DNA of 64,000 nt from contig NC_063045.1 in NCBI RefSeq assembly GCF_018812025.1, forward strand, positions 46,887,852 through 46,951,851. The letters are read 5' to 3'. Positions 46,540-59,004 of this stretch are shown piece after piece (positions within the stretch are counted from its first letter, which is position 1; each line of letters opens with the position of its first letter). Source of the stretch: Megalobrama amblycephala. Lineage: Eukaryota > Chordata > Actinopteri > Cypriniformes > Xenocyprididae. A program made the translations under genes and the position numbers. Below the pieces are notes generated by a model. It made no database searches and was not told where the DNA came from. It worked only from the letters and a program-made list of their open reading frames with translations.

Positions 46540-46759
46540 TGTTATGCCGAGTTCTGCAAAACATTACATGACAAGAATCGCATGCACCTCCAAGTACTGT
46601 TTAAAAACGATATAATATTCATTGTGGCGTTTATTAATGGTGATAAATAATTTGGCAGAAAATATGTTGTAGGCTACCTGCAGAGATTTGCATCCACCTC
46701 TTTTCTCAGCATAAATGACTGTTACCTCCCGTGAGGTGCATGCAGAACTCGGCATAACA
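46540..46759. mobile_element. 220-bp inverted-repeat element
   Basis: TGTTATGCCGAGTTCTGCA (46540-46558) and its exact inverse (46741-46759) are 19-bp perfect inverted repeats. A second inverted pair (GCATGCACCTC and GAGGTGCATGC) lies inside. No coding capacity and no clear target duplication. Confidence 0.75.
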
Positions 46760-46969
46760 CTGGTTAGCGGTTTTGCCCCCTGAATGTGCATGCATCCAGT
46801 ATTGTTTGTATACAAGAAACCCGTCTATAGAGTAGGCCACAGAAGAAACAATACTGATGCCCTCTGGATCACATTATTTCAATACAATAACATATTTGAA
46901 CTATGTAACTAAATAGATTAAAAAAAAAGAAAAAAAAAAGGAAGGAGCTCTGGAAAAAGGCAGCTATTG

Positions 46970-47060
46970 GATGTACATTGCCATTTAAAAGTCTCTTATG
47001 ATCACCAAGACTGCATTTATTTGATCAAAAATATTTTAACAGAATAATTTCATTAAAAAA
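46970..47060 (-). repeat. Fragment of the repeat found at 63.4 kb
   Basis: AGACTGCATTTATTTGATCA and AAAAATATTTTAACAG match, in inverse orientation relative to its usual reading, part of the repeat annotated at 63418-63896. Confidence 0.5.
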
Positions 47061-48095
47061 AACAAAACAAAACAAAAAAACAGCAAAACACAATTTTGCT
47101 GTTGTGTGAACATAGCCAGTTAGGATGAGTGATTATTTGGGAGATGCTAATTGGGAACAGGGCATCTCTAGATTGTGTCACTATCATTTCATCACTTTCT
47201 CTATGAATACTGTGGCAAGCAGGGCGGGGCCGAGAGCTGTGGGAATGGAGTGAAGTTGGTGGTCAGGTGCTAACAAGCGTTTGTTAGATTACAATTGTTC
47301 TAAGATGAAGAGGTGCTCTTTGGTTTTTAACTACAGTAGCCTAACTAATATGCTCACTCACAGAATTAGACACTGCTGCATTTTATATAAGATATTTCCC
47401 GTTATGAAATACGATATTGCTTGGTTCATTGGTCCATCAGGACGGATTGCTTTCACACCACAAGCGAACCGCCCCAGAGTTCGTTTGCAATCGGGCAGAG
47501 ACCACCTCATTCAAGTGATCTTGGAGCAATTGTTTTGACCCGACCCGACCCCGAACGGTTTTTATTATAGTTTAACCCGAACCCGAAATCCGTCGCTATA
47601 GAGATGTACCATTCTTGCTATCATAAGCCAAGACAGCTTTGTAAGACCTACACTGCACGTAACCGCCGAACTATTTATTGGTTGAATGACAAGATCATAT
47701 CTTACAATGTTTAAATAGACAGAAACATCAGGCTAAGTAGTAGAAAAGACGCACAGAGGCCATTTGACATGCTATCGGGTTACAGACCTCTAGTCCAAGC
47801 ACGATAGCCGAGTTCACATTTGCCTAAATGAGCTGAGCCAAGGAAGAAAACACACCAGTATTTTTAACACCATTAAAGTCTTCCCTGAACTTAAATTTTG
47901 TTACAAATACATTGGCCAATGTTCCAAAATAATAAATTATAAACACTTAAATATAACATATATTCATGCAGCGAGACACCAAATCCAGTAACCCAGAATT
48001 CTTGTAATTTCTTTTGCCAATAAAAAAAGGTTTCATTTGTTGGACTTGTGGCACAACTGGGTTCTATCAAATAAAGAGCAACACAATAAATAGCT
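47061..48095. other. No gene supported
   Basis: CGACCCGACCCGACC near 47538-47552 followed by AACCCGAACCCGAAATCC is typical of a decayed dispersed repeat. Remaining sequence is AT-rich. Confidence 0.35.
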
Positions 48096-48150
<55 letters not shown>

Positions 48151-48151
48151 A
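48096..48151. repeat. (GAAA)n microsatellite
   Basis: About 14 GAAA units. The Phe/Leu/Ser-rich minus-strand frames of 112 and 174 codons run through it and are discounted. Confidence 0.97.
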
Positions 48152-48299
48152 ATCTTTAATAAGAAATGCATCAAAAAGAAATGTCTTTTCTGTGACATCA
48201 TCAACCTGTTTGGCTCTGACCACTGACATCTACACGATTTTTTATCTGCCTTCATATCAAACCAGTGAGAAAGTGAAATAAAAATACACCAAACTACAT

Positions 48300-49020
48300 C
48301 AAAAGCACCTTGCCATTCAGTAAGCCACTCTCCCCATGCAAGAACCTGAAATTCACAGCAGGTGTCCTTCAGCAGACTAGAAATCATAAAGAACAAGAGC
48401 AGAGCATAGAGGAGAAGGACGAGGGGGAAAACGGGAGGAGGACATGAAATCCAAAAACATCTGAGCCCCAGTAAAGTCTGGAGAACAATGGCATACTCCT
48501 GGGACCCGGCAACTGTCGTCAAGGTCTGCAATTTACGTCTTCTGAAGCGTCGCCATTCAGACGGGCTGTTTCCGTACCCCTCGCCCTGCCAAAACCCGCC
48601 GCCTTCATCTCTCAGCACATAAAAACCCAGTTTTATGAGTCGAGATGAGCTGTAAATGACTGCAGTGTCACTTAATGGAAAAAGCAGAGTAGGCCACAGC
48701 GCACTGGGGGGTTGTTTACCAAGATGGAGAGATAGATCGGCCGCTCATTTATTTTCCTATCTTTCCTTCCCAGACATTCCCTCTTTCTCTGTCTCACTCG
48801 CTCTTTCATACTTCCCCATCACGTAGGAGAATAAAAACAGATTCTTTGTGATAGTTCTTGACAAAGGCAGCGGGACGGGGAGGGAAGAAGATGAGGGTTG
48901 GAGAATATCTCTTTTCACTGGTGCAGGCTGTGGGTTGTTAAAGGCGCACAGGCGGGATAAGGGACTGCAGGGAAGAGGGCCCTTGAGTAAAGCACATAAT
49001 TAAAATGAAACTGTTCCCTT
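48300..49020. promoter_or_regulatory. Candidate conserved non-coding region
   Basis: Balanced, mostly non-repetitive stretch with pyrimidine-rich parts. Motif support is weaker than for the other candidates. Confidence 0.22.
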
Positions 49021-49380
49021 TCTGTAGCCATTAGCTATGTGAAAGGATCTCTCTCAGAGGGAGAGCTCAGTGACTCCAGGCAGAGACGCTTGCCTCTACC
49101 AGCAGGCCACCGTGATAAGAGAGAGAAAGAGACTGAGTGAGAGTTGTCAGTAACTAAAAGGAGGACAAGGAACTGTAAAGTCTGAAGTTGAGGGAGGATA
49201 GACAGGTCAACTAGGTACATTTTTATGTATGTGAGTTGTATGTGAAGCCTTGCGCTAAACTGTTTTTCTCATATGCATCTTCTCATTTTCAAAATGCTGC
49301 CTTATAAACTTTATCTAAACTTCTGCCTCAGCAGAGGTGTATCACCTAGTCAAGGTCAAATACTGTTCTGTCTTCATTTA

Positions 49381-49983
49381 GGCCCTGTTTACACCTGGTA
49401 TTAAGATGCGTTTTGGTCGATCGAATCACAAGTAGACGAGAGAGACACATACCCGTTTACACCTGGTACTTTAATCTTTTTTACACAAAACGCATCGCTT
49501 CGCTTCAGAAGGCCTTTATTAACACCCCAGACCCGTGTGGAGTACACGTTTATGATGGATAGATGTGGATAAATGCACTTTCTTCAGCTGATACTCGTTG
49601 GTATCGCTCACTGCCATTATAAAGCTCGGATGCATCAGGATATTTATTAATATATCTCCGATTGTGTTCATCAGAAAGAAAGTCATATACACCTAGGATG
49701 GCTTGAGGGTGAGTAAAACTTGGGGTAATTTTCATTTGAAAGTGAACTAATCCTTTAAGTCAGTATAGGCGGAATAGACTTTATTGGCTGTTTGAATATA
49801 TTCGACCACATGAGCGTCTACACTATGAAAGAAATCTGGTCGAATGAGTTTGACTACTTCTGGAAGTGGTCGAAAGTGGACAAGCTCAAAATGTTTTAGA
49901 CCTCATTTACACCTGTATTTAGCGTCATCCACTTGTGATTCGATCGACCAAAATGCATCTTAATACCAGGTGTAAACAGGGCC
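49381..49983. mobile_element. Harbinger-like non-autonomous element
   Basis: 53-bp terminal inverted repeats (GGCCCTGTTTACACCTGGTA... and its inverse) differ at one position. The 3-bp TTA at 49378-49380 and 49984-49986 is a TWA-type target duplication, characteristic of the PIF/Harbinger superfamily. The interior lacks a transposase and carries a second insertion. Confidence 0.85.
49471..49758 (-). mobile_element. Repeat nested in the Harbinger-like element
   Basis: On the minus strand it begins TTAAAGGATTAGTTCACTTT and runs through CAAATGAAAATTACCCC, GTATATGACTTTCTTTCTGA and GAAGCGAAGCGATGCG, a very common cyprinid repeat. TTAA stands at 49755-49758 and at 49471-49474, which fits insertion at a TTAA site. 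The 61-codon minus frame is part of this repeat. Confidence 0.75.
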
Positions 49984-49989
49984 TTAGAT

Positions 49990-51999
49990 GTCCTAAATCA
50001 TCTCAATCCCACTTCTGATCTACAACAGCACTGGCCAAACCTCGCTCACATCACCAAATGCTCAGAGAAAACATTAGTCTGAGGATAGCAGACAGAGGCC
50101 AAGTTCAGCTATAATAAAGCCAATCAGACTAATCACATTCAGCTGATAATCATCCTTTAACTCACTCAGTGGGACTCTCAACAAACCCAGAAAAAGACAC
50201 ACTGTGGGACATTCCTGTTAACTTCTCAACTGCTCATTTAAGCACAAGGGAAAATTAAAGAGAAAGGGAAATAATATGCAGTATTCCAAAAATAAAGACA
50301 AAATAAACAAACTTATTTAATATTAAACTGGAAAATAATAAAAGGACAATTAATGATAATTACAATAACAAATAAAATAAGCATGGATAAATAAAAGGTA
50401 TTGTATTCTATTGTAAAACAACTATTTTTAATATAAATTCCACATTATGCTATTAAGGTAGTCAGCCAATGCATCCTAATATGGACACCATTTTGTTTAA
50501 GCCTACTTGTTTTCATTAAACTTATTAAAAATGTTAGTTTTACAGTGAGTATTTTTGTACTTGTTTATTTGTCTTTTAACCAACTTACAGCATTTTTGTC
50601 AACAAAAACTTGCAACAGCTGTTATAACTTTTCAAAAAGTGACAGAAGGCTTACACTGGTTTAAGAGCTCCAGATAAAAACAGATAAAACAGGTTTTAGA
50701 TCAGTATTGCCTAGTTCAAATGACAAGCAATTTATAACGGATACTGAAAGTAAAAATCCTGTGCTTCTATAGTAATGGCATTCATTATATGGCGCTATCA
50801 GCCTGCAGAAATTTTTATGCAGGACACTCAGTCATTTCCATAGCATAGTGCAGGACATGTTACACTAAGTTTCATACTGAGGGTTAAGGGATTTGAGGGG
50901 GAAAAAAATCCCAAAACAAAACAAACATCACTTAATAAATGACTATGAGCAAGCAGTTGTGCTATTCTCCATGTAAATAATGTAAATATAAAAAGATTTA
51001 CTTTGTACTTTAGTTGTCTTTATAAACAAATATTAACAAAAATATCAAACCCATATAGTACAACTACCTTAAACCAGTTAAGCGGGTACATATTTTACCA
51101 GAATTATGAACTGAAAAGCAATGTGGAGATTTGTTATTAGGTTTCCCCACTCAATTCCACTTAATGCCTCTTAAATAGCCTTTGAAAAATGAAGTACTTT
51201 TTCCTGAAGGCATGCGGGTCATTTCTTATGAGTTCTCAGAGCATTTTTTTTAAAGAGATTTGATTAATAGAGGCATTAAACAAAAAAGTGTAATGCTGGT
51301 AGCCACGATAAATTACCATCATCAAAAAGTTCAGTGCAAATCGAGTTTCAACCCACAGTCAATAAATCAGAAAGCTGAAGCAGTCCTGTCTATAAACATC
51401 TATGTCCACATATTGTTCATTACTCCACTTTTAAGGTTTAATAGGGCATCTCACTAACTCTAAAATTAGTCTGAAGTCTAGACACATAAAGTATGATATC
51501 TATTGTGTTCGTTTTTATTGTTCCTATGCTCTTTCTGGCACTAATCAGCTCGGTTTTGGCATATGATCGTTACCTACTGCTGCTCACTAGATTAACTGTC
51601 ATAACAAACTTAATGCAGTTTCTTGTAAAAATGATCGTTCTTTGGAAAGCAAGCATCTCCCATATGTACACGCCTGTGAGTGTGTACATAAAAATGTTGT
51701 TTATGACTGTGTATGTGTGCATACGGGCGTCTGTGGGTTTTCACAGTCTTGCTTGTGCAATCATAATGACGTTAATGAAGACTGACAGTTCCACCAGGTT
51801 GCACCATAAGGATAAACTCCTTTAACAACCCTGAGAGCAGAGCCTGGGTAAAGATTCCCCCTCCAGCAAGATAACAAACAGATGGTTTTCATATTCCAGC
51901 AACTAATTCCTCAACAATTAAAAACACAGTAAGACATTAGCATCTAATGAAACATTTAAACTACCAGTAAGTGCATCTGCCATTAATTTCAACACAGTA
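49990..51999. other. No gene supported
   Basis: About 2 kb of AT-rich DNA. A 110-codon hydrophobic frame at 51493-51825 has no membrane-protein context that I can support. Confidence 0.3.
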
Positions 52000-52330
52000 A
52001 GTTCTTGTTTTGCCTCAATCTGTTCCCTGTTAGGGCTGATTTCTCCCTCCCCCCTGTCTGAGTTTACTGAAGTATAGAATTAACAACTGTTTTCAATAAG
52101 CAGTCAGCATGATTCCCTGGCACAAAAGCCTCCACGCTATTAAAGATTAATTTATGCTGCCAAGGCTTTGATGTGAGGCAGTAATGGAAAGAGCTTCTCA
52201 TTTTGCCTTCCTCATAAAAAGGTCAAAGAGACCTGTGCACGTTAACCTGGCTCTTGCGATCGCATGCAAAAAGAAAGTCAGCCTTCAATGGTTGTTTTAT
52301 AGATAGCACAGTTTTATAGCGCTGTAATCA
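52000..52330. promoter_or_regulatory. Candidate conserved non-coding element
   Basis: GCTATTAAAGATTAATTTAT, CCAAGGCTTTGATG and GAATTAACAACTGTTTTC lie in non-repetitive DNA. Inferred only. Confidence 0.32.
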
Positions 52331-53129
52331 CATTGCACTTAGCGAGTTCGTCTGCGAGAAAACCTCCATGAAGGTAGTTTGTTTCCAACGGGGCATACGG
52401 AGGCCAAGCGTAACAGCGCTTGACTGCATTATACTGATAGAAAGTCACATTAATTCACACCAGCTCTTTGTGAACAACTTCGGCAATACGACAAGACTTT
52501 TTATGTTGAATTTACTGCAATTTCGCCTTGGCGCCTGCATCGAAACTATGCATCCATTACAAGCACCGTTACAACAGTCCATAAGCCTAAATGTATTTTA
52601 TAGGGACTGTCTCAAAGACATAGCACACAATAGCTTTGAGTTTCCATATAACAGACCGTTTTAATGGCCCTTTAAATGTGAAAGTGGGAGCGGTGGATCT
52701 CAATGGCACTCCTGGAGAATGGTGCCTTAATCTGAAATAATACTGACATACATTAAGAGCTTCCTTGTAAAAGCCATATTAGTTTATAGTGAGATGGGAG
52801 CACTTGTAAAGAGGAGAGCAGTGCAGTTCAAGGCGAGAGCTTAGATGAGCATATATTCAAAGTTATCAACTGGGTGATGGTATAAGACGGTGTGTTTTGC
52901 TATGCATATTCGAAAGCACATTGGAAGAACAAAACAGTACAGGTTCGGTAGAAATTCACTGACGGTTCCTTAGAGGTAGAAACAAAGCTCAAGTAATGGG
53001 ATAAGCATCCTTTGAAACACTCTGACTAGACTCTTAAAATGGCTTTTGAAGCTTTTACAGGATTATCGTTAGCACATGTAGTCAATTATTTCCTTTGCCC
53101 ACTTGCTGAAAAGTGTTTGCCTGTGTTAT
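52331..53129. other. Spacer, no feature supported
   Basis: The 98-codon plus frame at 52368 has no recognised domain or splice context. Confidence 0.3.
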
Positions 53130-53700
53130 GATAAAATTTTACAAGTCTATTGAACTATTCCCACAGGCTCGGCCCACAACCCCGATGCAGTCAAACACAA
53201 AGGCCTACTCCGCCACATTGGCCTTTTAAACGGCGCCGTTCGCAAACCCCAATACTCTTTTCATCTAAAACCCTGCTTTGAACAGCTCGGCTGACCCTTC
53301 GCTTCCAGTGGAAGCCCATGGGATTCTGTTGCTATCGGCTTCTGTTCTTCCTTAGTTACGCACTACAGCAGCTGTGCAGCTCGACAGTAATAAAACCTAG
53401 AACAATTTACCAGCTTTTATTGTTCTTCTGTGGCGTTTCAGCACAGCTAACCTGTCCTCCAAGGAGCCGAAAGAGAGAGTGAGAATCCCACTAGAGCGCC
53501 AATGAAAGAGGATCTCATTTACCTAAAAGCGCTTATAAATTTTTAATTTGCTTTAACAAGTAAATTAACAAGTCCCTCATTCGGGAAGTTTTATGGCTGC
53601 CTGCCACTGAGGGACAGCCATGAAAGTTTTATAGATAATCCACTAGTGTGCTAGGCAGCTTATAATAAATTGTCTATTTCCTGCTGCAGAGTCAAATCCC
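53130..53700. promoter_or_regulatory. Candidate conserved non-coding element
   Basis: GCGCTTATAAATTTTTAATT, CAAGTAAATTAACAAGTC and CCTTTTAAACGGCGCC, plus a short hairpin TTATGGCTG...CAGCCATGAA at about 53591-53625, lie in non-repetitive sequence. Confidence 0.34.
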
Positions 53701-53887
53701 TCAGTTTCCAATGACTACACTTTAAATATCTCCCTCTCTGCTGTCTTTTCAGTGCAATATAACGCCTGTTTTAACACTGGAGCAGACGGCGGCCCCGTAG
53801 AGGGAGAATTATACTGTTACATGTGGAGGTGAGGAGGGTCTGGCCAATATGAGTCAACGTTGGCTTACATTCACAACATAACACAAG

Positions 53888-54094
53888 TTAAAGGAATAGT
53901 TTACCCAAAAATGAAAATTCTGTTCTCATTTACTTACCCTCATGTCATTCCAAACCTATATGATTTACTTTCTTCTGTGGAACACAAAAGAAGATATTTT
54001 GAAGAATGTTTCAAAAGAACTAAATATCTAATATTGAATGGCTTGATTGGATTGGGAATGTATTGTGAAATCAACATCATCATTGACATTTTAT
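53888..54094 (+). repeat. GGATAGTTCACCC-family copy
   Basis: TTAAAGGAATAGTTTACCCA, TTACCCTCATGTCATTCC, GATTTACTTTCTTCTGTGG and AACACAAAAGAAGATATTTT, in the usual order of this repeat. It is immediately followed by another TTAA-ended element. The 83-codon frame here is repeat sequence. Confidence 0.8.
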
Positions 54095-54920
54095 TTAAAG
54101 GTAATCTATAATGCCACTTTTACAAGATGTAATACAAGTCTCTTGTGTCCCCAGAATATGTCTGTGAAGTTTCAGTTTGAAATACCCCACAGATCATTTA
54201 TTATAGCTTGTCAAATTTGATCCTATTTGGGTGTGAGCAAAAATGCGCCATTTTTGTGTCCCTTAAAATGCAAATAAGCTGCTGCACCCAGCCCCCTTTC
54301 CAGAAGAGGGCGGAGCTTTAACAACTCGCGCTTCGGTTATTCAACGACAACAACGATGGACAATCTCACGCAGCCAAAATGACAATTGTCAGTAGCGGTA
54401 TTCAGCCTTACATTGTTTAAACCGGAGTCGGACACTGATGGGGAGACTCAGGAAGAAGTTACAACGTTTAGAATGCAACTGGATAGTTAGTGGATAAATT
54501 TATGTAGTTGCTGTGGAGTTGATTCAACTCATTGACTAGCATGTGCCGTCATGTTAATCTTTTGTGCAAATCCAGCATTAAATTGACCCTCGTTTGTGAA
54601 GCAGTCCGTAAAATGACGGCATGGCAACAACACTCTACTACAACAACTCTTCCTCTTCTCTAAAGCAGCCCAACATGGCCTCACCCTCTTTGTTGTAAGT
54701 TCCCGGGGGCAGGGTTTATGTAAATGTTGGGGTTAGTGATGTCACCAACCAAGGAAGAAGCATGTTGTAGTCCTTAAAAAGCGCTTTCTTTAAAAGAAAA
54801 TATCTCCCTTTGCATTGAACTTTGAGCATTGTAACTTTGCAGATGTTGTTTATGCTCAAACAGCAACATTACACACTAACTAAAGAAAAAATTTGAAATC
54901 ATGATCAAAGACCCCTTTAA
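54095..54920 (+). mobile_element. TTAA-ended element, fuller copy of the one at 24.3 kb
   Basis: It starts TTAAAGGTAATCTATAATGC (TTAA 54095-54098) and ends GATCAAAGACCCCTTTAA (TTAA 54917-54920), 826 bp. It shares AATACCCCACAGATCATTTA, AGAGGGCGGAGCTTTAACA and TTATGTAGTTGCTGTGGAGT with the minus-strand copy at 24271-24669 and has about 420 bp more at its right. No transposase frame. Confidence 0.8.
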
Positions 54921-54959
54921 TGATTACATTTCTGTTGGTGAATACTACTGTTAGTTTTA

Positions 54960-55350
54960 AATGAAAAGCAAAGCTACTAGCCCAAATCTAATTGTTTTGT
55001 CATTTTTTTTGCTGATCTGAAAAAATGATCTGATCCGTGACTCAAAACCCGTAATATGATCCGATCCGAAGTTTTGCGATCCATTGCACCACTACCAATA
55101 TCGAATGGCTTGATTGGATAAATTGCTTTTATCAAATTTTATCTATTTGGTTTACCCATCAGCTGTGATGAAATAAATGTAACCCCTCTTATATTGGGGG
55201 GGACAATTAATCGAGATAAAACTGAAATCACAATATGACTGAGTGTGATTAACAAATTGCAAAAGCTGTAATTTAATTAAATAAATACATGCGCTGCATG
55301 TTTCAGAGTGAAGCACAGCCCTGTGTTCATTTACACGTGAGCAGCTCATG
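54960..55350. repeat. Probable mixture of decayed dispersed repeats
   Basis: ATGATCTGATCCGTGACTC and ATGATCCGATCCGAAG look like a GATCCGATCC-type repeat. ATCGAATGGCTTGATTGGAT near 55098 repeats a string found at 54035-54054. A further repeat-like piece reads AATTAATCGAGATAAAACTG. Confidence 0.4.
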
Positions 55351-55780
55351 ATCCAGCATTTTCAGTGTCTCAGAGCAGAAGGGGTTTGCAGTAAATGCTT
55401 CTCCACACAAATTCATCATTGCATCTTCTTTGAGTTTGGGTCGCATATGCATTTGGGAACGCAAAGTGCCAACAATCTTCCCAAACTTGTAATCTCCCTG
55501 CAATTTTCTGCCAAAATAAAAGCTTGATGGTTTAAATGTTTGAAAATGCCAAAAATACTAATATTGTAACTGTAGTTGTACTGTCAAATAAAATGATTAT
55601 TATAATTACTATTATTATTTATATATTTAAAAAACAAATGGGAATATTAAATTTTTTATTTTTTATTTTGTTTATTACTTTGACACATTTATATGCGCTA
55701 TTTTTAATCAGAAGAATCTCAATTCCCTACTCTCATGACTGCTGCACAATACGTGTGTATATAGGTCGGAAAACACAGAG
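55351..55780. other. No feature supported
   Basis: AT-rich spacer. Confidence 0.3.
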
Positions 55781-56640
55781 GTCTTGACTCTGTTCCCAAT
55801 TAGTGAATTAAAAGGCCCTGCATGAGCTCCATGGACCTCCATCTGAGCATTCTGGTTTTCTGGCAGCCGGCAGTAGTTGGATTCCGCTGTGAGCAGTTAA
55901 CCTGAGTGAGCTTACCCCAACGACAACAGCGCTTGACAGAAGATGCAGGGGCCATCATAGCTGGTGCGGCATGGCTGCAAATGTTCCGTCATTGCTTGGA
56001 CAGCCACTGTGTCACCCCGCCAACCCGATCGGCCCCGCTATGACCTCCTCAGCTCTGAGGGCCAGGGCTCTTAACCGCCGCAGACAAGCTGCCTGTATCG
56101 CATCCGATCTAAAGTAGCAGCCTGTCAACAGGGATCAGAGCTCAGGTCAGGCTAAAAGGCCTGCATGGCTGTTTATTTAGGCTAACATTACGCCTGAGTA
56201 CGTACTGCAGCGTGCTTCCGCTCGCACATTGTCACGCTTAAACTAGATGACCCTGTCCTCGCAAAGACTCTGGGTTATATTCGCCGCCTTTGTCCGTCAG
56301 TGCTCCAATCGACATCTACATTCCCCCAAAGCCACAATTCTGTAGGTGACATCACATCCTAAATGTCAGCAGAAACAATTTTGCAGGAATATTGCAGCTT
56401 TCATCAGCGTCTCTCATTCCCCAAGGTGCGATCGCCATGGAAACGCTGCGGGCCCCCCTCTTTGCGGTTGCTAAGCTCAAGTGACATGCGACGACCTTTG
56501 GTGACCTTGTCAGGAGCTGCTGTCATGATGGCATAAGGGATCTTAACTGACGATTACCATTAGCTTTAACCTGCCTTTTATTTCACCTGTGTGAGAATGC
56601 GATGCTTTTAGGAAGCAAAAGAGAGGCTGCGTCTCTCAAC
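55780..56640. promoter_or_regulatory. Candidate conserved non-coding cluster
   Basis: About 850 bases of balanced, non-repetitive sequence without a sustained frame. It includes CCCAATTAGTGAATTAAAAG, GCTAACATTACGCCTGAG and GATTACCATTAGCTTTAAC. This is the longest such block in the right half of the window. Confidence 0.35.
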
Positions 56641-57301
56641 AGAGGCCTGAGGGTAAATGAACCTTGAAGGAAGGGGGAAAAAAAAGGAAAACACAAAAGA
56701 GAGGTAGAGGTGGACAGGGAGTAAAAACAGTGCAGAGTGCAGTTTAAACCTCATAACTCACACAAAGAGCCACGTTTACTCACTTCAGCTGCTGCCTCGA
56801 GGACAAACCTGAGGACGCATTTTTATATGGATATAAAACTTAGTGATGTACAATGACATTATAGACAAATCAATATGCTTTTAACATCCATCCTCTGCTT
56901 GTGCTCAGCACTACTCCACTTCCACTCCTACAAATGGCTCTATAATGTGCTGTTCCTGCATACTGATATATGGGGACAATTCCCAGATTTAATAATGAAC
57001 TGAAGAGCAGAGGAGGGAAGCGAGATATTACGAGCGACCGGAGACTTCAATTCTCTTAGATCATATCTGAACAGCTAGTTATGGTGCACAGAATGACAAT
57101 AAAAGATGAGGTCGTCAGGCTGTGAACACCACACATATACAGGACAGACAAGACTAGTGAAGGAATCGGTTTACCTGACCGAGATTGGACCTCTTATTGG
57201 GAAGTGTTTACATACAGTAAGATGCATTTTCACTATGCAATCTGTCTAGCAACTATAACACAATATATAAAACAATACTTTCAGCATGCTAAACAAAGTT
57301 C

Positions 57302-57671
57302 CAGTGTGTAATATTTAGCGGAAATGCAATATGATATACATAACTATGATTTCAGTGTATAAAGACCTTACATAATAAACCGTTATGTTTTTATTACCTT
57401 AGAATGAGCCATTTCTATCTACATACACCGTGAGTCCCCTTACATCAAAGTCGCCATTTTGAGGCGTTGTGTTTCTACAGTAGCCCTAAACCGACAAACT
57501 GCATGTTTGCTTGACTGGCTACTCTCTTCTGTCTAAGACAACGACATCTTTGTCCTGTGTCGGCCACCGTAGCTTCTCTATGTGCCTCGAAAGGGAGGGG
57601 TGAGCGGTGGACTGAGCCGTTGGTTGCAATTCGCAACCTCACCTGTAGATGCTGCTTAAATTCTTACACTG
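57302..57671. mobile_element. Inverted-repeat teleost element
   Basis: CAGTGTGTAATATTTAGCGG at the left and the inverse of TGCTTAAATTCTTACACTG at the right. Interior landmarks such as TTGGTTGCAATTCGCAACCT (itself a hairpin) and ACCTGTAGATGCTGC are those of a repeat shared by many teleosts. Confidence 0.7.
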
Positions 57672-58060
57672 AAAGCACCATCGTAAATATCAAAACTATA
57701 TACAATAAATTAGATTAAATAAGACAATTTGAAATTAACACTGATTCATTTATGCTCCGATGCTTCATGAAGCAGTGTTTTGAAATCGGCCAAAGGTCGC
57801 ACACGTTAAATTGAGGGAGCATATGCGACTAAAATGGTCGCAATTTCAAGCCTTGTTTAATAATACTAAAAACTAATGTAAAAAAAACAAAACAAAAAAA
57901 AAAAAAACAGAAAATTAAGAATAAATAAATAAATCTAGTCAGTTGGTGGACAACTAGATGACTATATTGACCGATCCCTAACAGCATGACACTGGAGAGA
58001 TAAATAAAACTTGGTTGATATGAAACAAGTGAACGAGGTTTTGGAAGCTAAGCAGATATT
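57672..58060. other. AT-rich spacer with low complexity
   Basis: A-rich run at about 57880-57907. No gene supported. Confidence 0.35.
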
Positions 58061-58560
58061 TTCCAGAATGCAGCAGATGCGTAGAGGGCATGCTGTCACA
58101 GGGAAGCCAGAGAATTTAAGCTAGCGGGCCAAGTGCTTATCACTACATAACATTTCATCAAAGAAATTTGTGTGCAATTAATTACATTCCCAGGCCTCCG
58201 CGATCCGGCCGTAGTTGTTACTCGGCTATCAGCTTTCAGAGCTCGCCATCTCACTAAGCCTCGCTCACGGTGCCAAGTCACATCCCCCAACACCAGCCAG
58301 CCTCAATAAAAGAGAACGAAAAAAAAAATCCCTCTCTTCTCAGCTTGCAGGGGCTCTCATTTCTCTTTTTTATTGCCATTTATTTTCCTCTAGGAATTCA
58401 CTGCCAGTATATTGGCAAGCCTTCCAGTAGATGGAGGCAATGAAATTTAGCGCGGACACTTAACACCGGGTCAAGCCATGCGCGCGGCTCATGTGTGGCG
58501 GTAATATGATAAACAGGGGTATCTAGTGTGGTAGAGACCACTTTTATTTTTTACCCTCCT
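58060..58560. promoter_or_regulatory. Candidate conserved non-coding element
   Basis: GTGCAATTAATTACATTCCC and GCCATTTATTTTCCTCTAGG lie in non-repetitive DNA. Inferred only. Confidence 0.3.
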
Positions 58561-59004
58561 GTCTATGATGAAAGTGACAGGGAGAATGTGCGGCACTGGT
58601 GTGGAATGCTGTTTATTTGTTGGTTTCGTTATTTATACATTTTTATGGACTATTTACATCTGTGGATGTAAACAGGTCAGGACCGGAGTGTCACTTTACA
58701 GCCCATGCAGACGTGTAAAAATCTCTAACTGAGCATTAGCATGCTAAACAAACCAGCAGAAATGGCTAACCGAGACTAAGTGTTTCCACTCCATTATCAC
58801 ATAGACAACAAACAGAACATGACACAGCTTGAAACAAAATGGCGATTTATTAGGTCACGTTGCATCAAAGTATCCTACTGCTGACCTAGTGATTGGGAGC
58901 TGAATTTGAATGCTGGTTCCCTCCATCATTCCATCACTACGTTTACATGTGTACCAATAATGCGATTTTTTTTTTTTTTTTTTTACATTAATCAGAGTAA
59001 GGAC

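Noticed and set aside
48094..48618. 174-codon minus frame, the longest on that strand
   Set aside because: It ends in a (GAAA)n microsatellite read as Phe-Leu-Ser repeats, and the rest shows no domain or splice evidence.
51493..51825. 110-codon hydrophobic frame containing AYDRY, reminiscent of a rhodopsin-type receptor
   Set aside because: There is no seven-helix layout, no conserved residues around the motif and no upstream coding sequence. AT-rich DNA often gives hydrophobic frames.
53585..53630. A microRNA precursor at the small hairpin
   Set aside because: The stem is only about nine base pairs and is interrupted.
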